Positions 22,728 to 29,208 of a DNA stretch of 29,208 bases are shown here, piece after piece. The position numbers and the translations under genes are program-made. The notes under the pieces were generated by a model. It was not told where the DNA came from, made no database searches, and saw only the letters and a list, made by a program, of their open reading frames with translations. Location: positions 1-29,208 of the forward strand of contig CAKRWZ010000015.1 of NCBI GenBank assembly GCA_934418295.1. Direction: 5' to 3'. The DNA is from an uncultured Mediterraneibacter sp. (lineage in GTDB: Bacteria; Bacillota; Clostridia; Lachnospirales; Lachnospiraceae). Positions within the stretch are counted from its first letter, which is position 1, and each line of letters opens with the position of its first letter.

Positions 22728-24560
22728 ATGAAAATAAAAAGAGAAGATGTCCGGAACATCGCCATTATCGCCCATGTAGACCACGGCAAAACGACTCTGG
22801 TCGATGAACTTTTGAAACAAAGCGGTGTTTTCCGGCAAAACCAGGAGATTCAGGAACGCGTCATGGATTCCAACGATATCGAACGGGAACGCGGGATCAC
22901 GATCCTCTCCAAAAACACCGCCGTCTATTATAAAGGTACAAAGATCAACATCATCGACACGCCTGGCCATGCCGACTTCGGCGGAGAGGTGGAGCGTGTC
23001 CTGAAAATGGTAAACGGCGTTATCTTGGTGGTGGACGCTTTTGAAGGTGCCATGCCCCAGACAAAATTTGTGCTGCGCAAAGCTTTGGAGCTTCAGCTCC
23101 CGGTCATCGTCTGTATCAATAAGATCGACCGGCCGGAAGCCCGCCCGGACGAAGTGATCGATGAAGTCCTGGAGCTTTTCATGGACCTGGATGCCTCAGA
23201 CGAGCAGTTGGATTGTCCTTTCGTCTACGCTTCCGCCAAAAACGGAGTTGCCGTGCTGGATCTGACTGATAACGAAAAAGATATGAAGCCTCTTTTCGAG
23301 ACGATTTTAAACTACATCCCTGCTCCGGAGGGGGATCCGGATGCCGCTACCCAGATTCTGATCAGCACCATCGATTACAACGAATATGTCGGCCGTATCG
23401 GCGTCGGAAAAGTGGACAACGGAAGCATTTCCGTCAACCAGGACATGGTTCTCGTCAACCATCACGATCCTGACAAATTTGAAAAAGTAAAGATCAGCAA
23501 GCTTTATGAATTTGACGGGCTGAAAAAAGTAGAAGTCTCCAAAGCAGAGATTGGTGCCATCGTCGCCATCTCCGGTATTTCTGACATTTCCATCGGTGAT
23601 ACCCTCTGCTCCCCGGAAAATCCTCAGGCGATTCCTTTCCAGAAGATCTCCGAACCGACGATCTCCATGCAGTTTATCGTCAATGACAGTCCTTTTGCGG
23701 GACAGGACGGAAAATATATCACTTCCCGCCATCTCCGCGACCGTCTTTTTCGGGAGCTTCAGACGGACGTCAGTCTCCGGGTGGAAGAAACGGAAAATAC
23801 CGACTGCTTTAAAGTTTCCGGCCGAGGCGAGCTTCATCTGTCCGTACTGATCGAAAACATGCGGCGGGAAGGCTATGAGTTTGCCGTAAGCAAAGCGGAA
23901 GTACTTTATAAGGAAGACGAAAAAGGACACAAGCTGGAGCCTATCGAGCTGGCTTACATCGACGTACCGGATGAATTTTCCGGGATCGTCATTGAAAAGA
24001 TGAGCCAGAGAAAAGGTGAACTGCAAAATATGGGAACCGCCAGCGGCGGCTATACCCGTCTGGAGTTTTTGATCCCTTCCCGCGGCCTGATCGGTTACCG
24101 CGGAGAATTCCTGACGGACACGAGAGGAAACGGAATCATCAACACCAGCTTCAACGGCTATGCTCCTTACAAGGGAGATATCCAATACCGGAAGCAGGGC
24201 TCTCTCATCGCTTTCGAAAACGGAGAAGCGGTTACCTACGGCCTTTTCAATGCTCAGGAGCGAGGAACCCTATTTATCGGTCCGGGAGACAAGGTATATT
24301 CCGGCATGGTAATCGGACAAAACAACAAGACCGACGACATCGAACTGAATGTCTGCAAGACGAAACATCTGACCAACACCCGTTCTTCCAGCGCCGACGA
24401 AGCACTCCGCCTGACAGCACCTAAGGTCTTGAGCCTGGAACAGGCACTGGATTTCATCGACACCGACGAGCTTTTGGAAGTCACCCCGAAGAATCTGCGG
24501 ATCCGCAAAAAGATCCTGGATGCCCGTCTCAGGAAGCGTGCTTCTTTAAACAACAAATAA
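22728..24560 (+). CDS. typA: Translational GTPase TypA/BipA
   Basis: TypA is an EF-G-like GTPase that acts on the ribosome, notably in 50S assembly and at low temperature. G1 AHVDHGKT is at residues 15-22, the switch I region DIERERGITI at 50-59, G3 DTPGH at 77-81 and G4 NKIDRP near 131. The remaining part has EF-Tu domain 2, an EF-G C-terminal-like region and the TypA-specific C-terminal domain (IPSRGLIGYRGEFLTDT, FNAQERGTLFIGPG). Length of 610 residues is standard. The ribosome binding site is AAAGGAAG at 11 bases. It is followed 21 bases later by a membrane protein gene, probably co-transcribed. Confidence 0.97.
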   Translation: MKIKREDVRNIAIIAHVDHGKTTLVDELLKQSGVFRQNQEIQERVMDSNDIERERGITILSKNTAVYYKGTKINIIDTPGHADFGGEVERVLKMVNGVILVVDAFEGAMPQTKFVLRKALELQLPVIVCINKIDRPEARPDEVIDEVLELFMDLDASDEQLDCPFVYASAKNGVAVLDLTDNEKDMKPLFETILNYIPAPEGDPDAATQILISTIDYNEYVGRIGVGKVDNGSISVNQDMVLVNHHDPDKFEKVKISKLYEFDGLKKVEVSKAEIGAIVAISGISDISIGDTLCSPENPQAIPFQKISEPTISMQFIVNDSPFAGQDGKYITSRHLRDRLFRELQTDVSLRVEETENTDCFKVSGRGELHLSVLIENMRREGYEFAVSKAEVLYKEDEKGHKLEPIELAYIDVPDEFSGIVIEKMSQRKGELQNMGTASGGYTRLEFLIPSRGLIGYRGEFLTDTRGNGIINTSFNGYAPYKGDIQYRKQGSLIAFENGEAVTYGLFNAQERGTLFIGPGDKVYSGMVIGQNNKTDDIELNVCKTKHLTNTRSSSADEALRLTAPKVLSLEQALDFIDTDELLEVTPKNLRIRKKILDARLRKRASLNNK

Positions 24561-24581
24561 ATCACCACAGGAGGACTGACC

Positions 24582-25202
24582 ATGACCAAGTACCTGAACC
24601 GGATCCTGAAAAACATCACTGTAGCACTGGAATTTGTTATTTCCTTCATTCTGGCAACCGCGATCTGCGTCATGATCTACCAGCTGATCACCACCTTTGG
24701 TCATCTGCCGGATCTGCAGACCTACCCCAATTACGATGATCTTCTCACCAGTTGTTTCAATCTGATCATCGGCATTGAAATGATCCGCATGATCTACCTG
24801 CACACCCAGTCCACTGTGTTTGAAGTACTACTGTTTGCCATTGCGCGTCAGATCATCATCGACCACTCCGATCCGCTGCACAGCCTGATCGGCGTGGTAT
24901 CCATTTCCATTCTCTTTGCCACCAGAAAATTTCTTTTTGTGGCTTTCGACGAATCGGAAAAAACGATCTTCCGCGCTTCCCAGAAGGTACGTCTTGTCAA
25001 TGCCCTTCTTCATATCCACATTCCTTATGAGGCAAAGGATGAATCACTGGAAGACGTTTTCCGTCGTCAGCTTGCAGAAGAAGAAACTCCTCAGGATATC
25101 GGCATAGGAACTTGCATATACTATCATGATTTCGGATTCCGCATTTCTAAAATGCATGAAGATAAAATCTCCCGGATCGAAGTGATTCGTTCTATACATT
25201 AA
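24582..25202 (+). CDS. PsiE-like membrane protein with a transporter-associated-like C-terminus
   Basis: This 206-residue protein has three to four membrane segments (about 13-35, 54-73, 79-93 and 99-121) resembling the PsiE (phosphate-starvation-inducible E) family, followed by a soluble region. The last 35 residues (IGIGTCIYYHDFGF, ISKMHEDKISRIEVI) resemble the small CorC/HlyC-type domain found at the end of some transporters and channels. The combination is typical of a Firmicute family whose function I do not know. AGGAGG nine bases before the ATG supports the start. Close spacing to typA suggests an operon; the hpf promoter overlaps its last codons. Confidence 0.75.
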   Translation: MTKYLNRILKNITVALEFVISFILATAICVMIYQLITTFGHLPDLQTYPNYDDLLTSCFNLIIGIEMIRMIYLHTQSTVFEVLLFAIARQIIIDHSDPLHSLIGVVSISILFATRKFLFVAFDESEKTIFRASQKVRLVNALLHIHIPYEAKDESLEDVFRRQLAEEETPQDIGIGTCIYYHDFGFRISKMHEDKISRIEVIRSIH

Positions 25203-25221
25203 TTATCTTTTATGTTATAAT
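25193..25221 (+). promoter_or_regulatory. Promoter of hpf
   Basis: A perfect -10 TATAAT (25216-25221) with TGT extended element lies 17 bases after -35 TATACA (25193-25198), which overlaps the end of the preceding gene. It gives hpf its own control and a leader of about 72 nt. Confidence 0.65.
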
Positions 25222-25300
25222 ATACACAACAAGAAAATAAACATATTATTTTCAGACTTTTATGTTTGTTTTCGATTCTATTTGTAAAGGAGTTGGGTAT

Positions 25301-25837
25301 ATGAAATTTATTATCAGCGGAAAAAACATGGTTGTAACCCCAAGTCTGAAGGAAGCAGTTGAGACAAAGCTCGGAAGACTGAAAAAGTATTTTACTCCTG
25401 AGACAGAAATTATTGTAACACTGAGCGTTGAAAAAGACCGGCAAAAGATCGAAGTTACGATCCCGGTCAAAGGCTCCATCATCCGCTCGGAACAATCCAG
25501 CACCGACATGTACGTCTCCATCGATCTTGCCGTCGAGGTAATCGAACGCCAGCTTCGGAAATACAAGACCAAGCTGCTTGAACGGGCTCAGGGCAGTGCT
25601 CCTGATTTCCAGCCGGATTTTATCGATTCCGAATCCACCGATCCGGAAAACGAGATCCGTATCGTCCGCACCAAACGTTTCGGGATCAAACCAATGTTTG
25701 CAGAAGACGCCTGCATACAGATGGAATTGCTGGGACACGCCTTTTTCGTATTCTACAATGCAGAGACGGAACAGGTAAACGTCGTATATAAAAGAAAAGA
25801 CGGCTCCTACGGATTGATCGAGCCGGAATTTTCCTAA
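25301..25837 (+). CDS. hpf: Ribosome hibernation promoting factor, long form
   Basis: HPF binds the 30S decoding region and inactivates ribosomes in stationary phase. The N-terminal S30AE domain (residues 1-100: MKFIISGKNM, TPSLKEAVETKL, DMYVSIDLAVEVIERQL) is joined by a linker to the C-terminal dimerisation domain (about 120-178: IVRTKRFGIKPMFAEDACIQ, VVYKRKDGSYGLIEP). The two-domain, 178-residue form makes 100S ribosome dimers in Firmicutes. The start at 25301 has AAAGGAG upstream; an earlier in-frame ATG at 25262 has no site. It is monocistronic with a strong shared terminator. Confidence 0.97.
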   Translation: MKFIISGKNMVVTPSLKEAVETKLGRLKKYFTPETEIIVTLSVEKDRQKIEVTIPVKGSIIRSEQSSTDMYVSIDLAVEVIERQLRKYKTKLLERAQGSAPDFQPDFIDSESTDPENEIRIVRTKRFGIKPMFAEDACIQMELLGHAFFVFYNAETEQVNVVYKRKDGSYGLIEPEFS

Positions 25838-25876
25838 AATCATAGCTTTTTGTCGTATGCCTGGCATGAGCGATAA

Positions 25877-25913
25877 AACGTGGATCCGTACTTACGGATC
25901 CACGTTCTTTTTT
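25877..25913. terminator. Bidirectional terminator shared by hpf and the yigZ-like gene
   Basis: A perfect 13-bp or longer stem AACGTGGATCCGTA/ACGGATCCACGTT with a 3-base loop (25877-25906) is followed by a T-rich tail on the plus strand (25907-25913) and by TTTT on the minus strand. The last codons and TAA stop of the minus-strand gene (25894-25892) lie in the loop and arm. Confidence 0.9.
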
Positions 25914-26557
25914 ATCTTTATACTGCCATCCACTTCCGCAAACCAGCACATTCCCTCTTTTTCGATCACTGCTTTTCCTGCCGTGCTTTCCGTGATCTCC
26001 GCTTCCAACGCACCTTTTTCACTTTCCGGAACCACCACTTTCAACTGTACCGCATCGGTATACAACGTGTCGAGGGGTTTGATTTCTCTTTTTCCCAAAA
26101 GATACTGTATTTTCCCGATCCCATTGTAATCTGTATGGATCGTCAGTTTAATTCCCAGCTTTCTGGTAATAATCCTACTGTGGGCCAGCCCCTCCTGGGA
26201 AGCTTTTGAATATGCCCGCACCAGCCCGCCCGTCCCCAGAAGCACCCCGCCGAAATATCTGGTCACGACCACCAGTACATTGTGCAGCCCCAGCCCCGTG
26301 ATCACGTCCAGGATCGGTTTGCCGGCCGTCTGTGCCGGTTCCCCGTCATCGCTGCATCTGGCGGTCACCTGTTCAACGCCGACTACATAAGCCCAGCAAT
26401 TATGTCTGGCATCCCAATATTTTTTCCGCATCTGTTCCAGGATCGCCAGCGCTTCCTCTTCTTCTTCCACCGGAAACACATTGGCGATAAACCGTGACTT
26501 CTTTTCCGTGATCTCCGCACTGCCTCCGGTATCTATTGTCTGATATTGCTTTTTCAT
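25892..26557 (-). CDS. YigZ/IMPACT family protein (UPF0029)
   Basis: The 221-residue protein has an N-terminal UPF0029/IMPACT domain (KKSRFIANVFPV, KYWDARHNCWAYVVG, CSDDGEPAQTAGKPIL, VVVTRYFGGVLLGTGGL) and a C-terminal DUF1949-like ferredoxin fold (about 140-205). Bacterial YigZ is of uncertain function, possibly nucleic acid or translation related; eukaryotic IMPACT inhibits GCN2. GGAAGGAG seven bases before the ATG supports the start. It converges with hpf and shares its terminator, so its 3' coding end is also terminator sequence. Confidence 0.92.
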   Translation of the reverse strand: MKKQYQTIDTGGSAEITEKKSRFIANVFPVEEEEEALAILEQMRKKYWDARHNCWAYVVGVEQVTARCSDDGEPAQTAGKPILDVITGLGLHNVLVVVTRYFGGVLLGTGGLVRAYSKASQEGLAHSRIITRKLGIKLTIHTDYNGIGKIQYLLGKREIKPLDTLYTDAVQLKVVVPESEKGALEAEITESTAGKAVIEKEGMCWFAEVDGSIKIKKNVDP

Positions 26558-26577
26558 GCCATACTCCTTCCACTGAA

Positions 26578-26607
26578 AGTATAACAGGGAACCGTTTCCT
26601 GCAACAA
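26578..26607 (-). promoter_or_regulatory. Promoter of the yigZ-like gene
   Basis: On the minus strand, -10 TATACT (26583-26578) with TGT extended element is preceded by -35 TTGTTG (26607-26602) at 18 bases. The predicted start lies very close to the ribosome binding site, giving a leader of only about 15 nt. Confidence 0.45.
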
Positions 26608-26657
26608 CTGTTTTCTTAAGATTTTATTTTTTTCTTTATTTAAGAATATAACTTTGC

Positions 26658-26663
26658 TATAAT
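26658..26663 (+). promoter_or_regulatory. Extended -10 promoter of the penicillin-binding protein gene
   Basis: TGC followed by a perfect TATAAT (26658-26663) stands 27 bases before the start codon. The matching -35 (TTTATT) is poor, so this is an extended -10 promoter with a short leader that contains only the AAAGGAGG site. Confidence 0.55.
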
Positions 26664-26690
26664 TTGTACAGGTAAAGGAGGATACTTTTC

Positions 26691-29195
26691 ATGCATTATG
26701 ATAAAAAGAATATTGCAAAAAAGCAAAAAAGGATATCTTCAAAGAGCAATATGACAAAAAAGCGCGTCGGAGTGCGGCTTTTTAAGGCTTTCATCGCCTG
26801 TTTTTTACTGCTTCTTGTACTCGGTGCCGGTGCTGCAGGACTGTTTATCAAGAAAGTAATCGATGATGCTCCGGCTATCACTCCCGAGAGTGTCAAACCG
26901 TCCGGTTATACCACCTTTGTGTACGCCGCTGACGGAACCGAACTGGAACGTTTCGTTGCTTCCGGTGCTAACCGTATTTACAAAAAAATCGATGAGATCC
27001 CGGATCTGCTTGGAAAGGCTTTTATTGCAATAGAGGATGAGCGTTTTTATAAGCATAAAGGTGTCGATCTTCAGGGAATCCTCCGTGCCGGTATGGTCGC
27101 TCTTACGACCGGGCATTTTTCGGAAGGTGCCAGTACCCTGACACAGCAGCTGATCAAAAACAACGTCTTCCCGAACTTTACGGAAGAAAAGACGCTCCTG
27201 GACAGTCTGGAGCGAAAAATCCAGGAACAGTATCTCGCTCTTCAGATTGAAAAACAGATGAGTAAAAAAGAGATCCTGGAAGCTTACATGAATACCATCA
27301 ACCTGGGACAAAACTGCCTTGGCGTACAGTCTGCTTCCCTGCGTTATTTTAACAAGGATGTCTCCGAGCTGAATCTGTCGGAATGCGCCGTTATCGCTGC
27401 CATCACATCCAGTCCCGGACGTTACAATCCGATCACAAACCCTGAAAACAACCAAAAGCGTCGGAAGATCGTTCTGAATGCCATGGTCAAGCAAGGATAT
27501 ATCAGTGAAGCAGAAAAGGATGAGGCTCTGGCAGACGATGTTTACAGCCGTATCCAGAATACAAACGCTGTGGCGACCGATGAAACACCTTATTCCTATT
27601 TTGTGGACGAATTGACCAAACAGGTCCTTGAAGATCTGCAGAACAAAAAAGGCTATTCTTATACACAGGCCTACAATGCGCTTTACAGCGGCGGTCTCAC
27701 GATCAAAGCCACTCAGGATCTTTCGATCCAGCAGATCTGCGATGAAGAGGTTGCCAACAATGCCAACTATCCGTACCTGACAGAGTATGGCGTGGAATAC
27801 GTTGCCACGGTCACACGCGCTGACGGAACCGTACAAAATTACAGTACCGAAATGCTGCGTTCGTATCTTGCAAGTACAAGAGGCGGCAAATATCCACTCA
27901 TATTTTCTACTCCGGAAGCCGCACAGCAGGCAGTAGACGAATATAAATCTACTTTAGGGATAGCAGAGGGAGACACTTTAGATGAACGTATCTCCATCAC
28001 TCCGCAACCGCAGACTTCCGTTGTCATCATGGATCAATATACCGGTGAAGTAAAGGCAATCGTCGGAGGTCGTGGCGGAAAAAGTTCCAGTCTTTCCCTG
28101 AACCGTGCCACTGATTCTCCGCGTCAGCCAGGCTCTTGTTTTAAGATCCTTTCTACTTATGTGCCTGCACTGGATGCCTGTGATTATACGCTTGCTACTG
28201 CCGTAGAAGATTCTCCGTTCAGCTATCCGGACGGCACGCCCGTCAAAAACTGGTGGGGAGCTTCCTACCGCGGCAATATGACAGTCCGAACCGCGATCGA
28301 GCAGTCTGCCAACGTCGTGACTGTAAAAGTTTTAAATGACATCACCCCGCAAGTTGGTTATGATTATTTGATGCGTTTCCGCTTCTCTACTCTTGTAGAC
28401 GGAAACGATCCAAACTACCCAGGCTTCTCTGATATCCAGCTGCCGACAGCCTTGGGCGGTCTGACACGAGGTATCTACAACCTGGAAATGACGGCTGCTT
28501 ATGCTGCTATCGCCAACGACGGTGTATATACGGAACCGATCCTTTATACACAGATCCTGGACCATGACGGAAACGTTTTGCTGGACAACACGCCGGAAAC
28601 CGAACGGATCATGAAAAAATCCACTGCAGGTCTGATCACCGATGCCATGACGGGTGTTATCACCCGCGGAACCGGTACCCGTGCACGGCTCAGCAACATG
28701 CCGGTATCCGGTAAAACCGGTACAACTACGGACAACGTAGATATTTGGTTCTCCGGATATACCCCTTATTACACCTGCTCCGTCTGGGGCGGTTACGATA
28801 CCAACAAACCGATGAACAATACCGTTTGGCATCTGACCTTATGGAAGAGTATCATGAGCCGTGTCCACGCAAACTTAGAATACAAAGAATTTACGATGCC
28901 TTCTGATGTGGAAAAGGCCAGCATCTGTAGTTTGACCGGTCTGCGCGCTTCGACCGGATGTCCGGCTATTACCGAATATTTCGCAGCGGATACAATTCCG
29001 AAGCAATATTGCAGCGGACATGTTACAGAACCGGAAGAAGATGAAAACAATGAAGACGGCAATACTGACGGCGAAAATACCGGTGACAACAATACCGGCG
29101 GCAACACCGGCGGCGACACCGGCGGCAACAATACCGGCGGCAACACCGGCGGCGACAATACCGGTGGTAACACCGGCGGCGGAACCACTCCGTAA
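26691..29195 (+). CDS. Class A penicillin-binding protein (PBP1A type)
   Basis: This bifunctional peptidoglycan synthase polymerises and cross-links the wall. A basic cytoplasmic N-terminus (about 1-30) is followed by one membrane anchor (about 31-54). The GT51 glycosyltransferase domain has EDERFYKHKGVD near 115 and GASTLTQQL near 145. The transpeptidase domain has the active-site SxxK as SCFK (Ser about 481), SAN near 539 and KTGT near 674. A C-terminal tail from about 780 is acidic and then made of NTGG/DTGG repeats to the end of the 834 residues. AAAGGAGG precedes the ATG. It is encoded as a single gene; only 13 bases of window remain after the stop. Confidence 0.95.
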   Translation: MHYDKKNIAKKQKRISSKSNMTKKRVGVRLFKAFIACFLLLLVLGAGAAGLFIKKVIDDAPAITPESVKPSGYTTFVYAADGTELERFVASGANRIYKKIDEIPDLLGKAFIAIEDERFYKHKGVDLQGILRAGMVALTTGHFSEGASTLTQQLIKNNVFPNFTEEKTLLDSLERKIQEQYLALQIEKQMSKKEILEAYMNTINLGQNCLGVQSASLRYFNKDVSELNLSECAVIAAITSSPGRYNPITNPENNQKRRKIVLNAMVKQGYISEAEKDEALADDVYSRIQNTNAVATDETPYSYFVDELTKQVLEDLQNKKGYSYTQAYNALYSGGLTIKATQDLSIQQICDEEVANNANYPYLTEYGVEYVATVTRADGTVQNYSTEMLRSYLASTRGGKYPLIFSTPEAAQQAVDEYKSTLGIAEGDTLDERISITPQPQTSVVIMDQYTGEVKAIVGGRGGKSSSLSLNRATDSPRQPGSCFKILSTYVPALDACDYTLATAVEDSPFSYPDGTPVKNWWGASYRGNMTVRTAIEQSANVVTVKVLNDITPQVGYDYLMRFRFSTLVDGNDPNYPGFSDIQLPTALGGLTRGIYNLEMTAAYAAIANDGVYTEPILYTQILDHDGNVLLDNTPETERIMKKSTAGLITDAMTGVITRGTGTRARLSNMPVSGKTGTTTDNVDIWFSGYTPYYTCSVWGGYDTNKPMNNTVWHLTLWKSIMSRVHANLEYKEFTMPSDVEKASICSLTGLRASTGCPAITEYFAADTIPKQYCSGHVTEPEEDENNEDGNTDGENTGDNNTGGNTGGDTGGNNTGGNTGGDNTGGNTGGGTTP
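29085..29184 (+). repeat. In-frame ACCGGCGGC-type tandem repeats coding the PBP tail
   Basis: The 3' end of the penicillin-binding protein gene consists of imperfect 9- and 12-base units of the form AAYACCGGCGGC, coding NTGG, DTGG and NNTGG in turn. The unit length is a multiple of three, so slippage would lengthen or shorten the tail without a frameshift. The tail is on the outer side of the membrane. Confidence 0.8.
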
Positions 29196-29208
29196 TCTCG
29201 ATATTTCA

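Noticed and set aside
29085..29184. Short repeats as a CRISPR array
   Set aside because: Units are 9-12 bases, adjoin without spacers and are in frame within the penicillin-binding protein gene.

Overview
The window looks like core chromosome from a low-to-mid GC Gram-positive anaerobe of the Clostridia, most likely a Lachnospiraceae gut bacterium. Reasons: strong AGGAGG-type ribosome binding sites, TTGACA/TATAAT promoters, the tig-clpP-clpX-lon-engB cluster, a class III fructose-1,6-bisphosphatase, a lysine riboswitch, a DUF3877-like protein and a class A penicillin-binding protein with an Asn/Gly/Thr-rich tail. Family identifications are from memory and no searches were run. There is no prophage, transposon, CRISPR array, rRNA or tRNA. 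Novelty here lies in regulation and small elements rather than in a large accessory system.

Layout. 1-366: a small minus-strand unit (promoter, 26-codon ORF, terminator) diverging from 367-1391, which holds a DUF3877-like protein and a DtxR/MntR-type metal regulator that ends inside its own terminator palindrome. 1503-3505 (minus): promoter, complete lysine riboswitch, long terminator hairpin and an NhaC-family transporter, probably the lysine transporter LysW. 3524-9971 (minus): proteostasis operon tig-clpP-clpX-lon-engB, with terminator-like hairpins between clpP and clpX and between clpX and lon. 10009-11575: a DJ-1/PfpI protein diverging from a CYTH phosphohydrolase, then an XRE regulator. 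11666-16727 (minus): secA-prfB-hom, where prfB needs a programmed +1 frameshift. 16755-17980 (minus): a eukaryotic-type HisA and a small lipoprotein. 18075-21884 (minus): dapA, dapB and fbp. 21924-22556 (minus): a tandem OB-fold single-stranded DNA-binding protein, diverging from typA, a PsiE-like membrane protein and hpf (22649-25837). 25892-26607 (minus): a YigZ/IMPACT protein convergent with hpf and sharing its terminator. 26658-29195: a class A penicillin-binding protein.

Functional links. The aspartate/lysine pathway recurs (hom, dapA, dapB and a riboswitch-controlled putative lysine importer), but only the transporter carries a visible lysine riboswitch. Trigger factor, ClpXP, Lon and EngB couple protein folding, turnover and ribosome assembly; SecA handles export; RF2, TypA and HPF act on the ribosome. 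The strongest observations are (1) a lysine riboswitch whose P5/P1 strand can pair with the 5' arm of its terminator, giving an explicit switching model; (2) an RF2 frameshift site that uses UAA where UGA is the usual codon; (3) a self-contained transcription unit of about 150 nt at the left edge with no recognised family; (4) stop codons placed inside hairpins at several gene ends.
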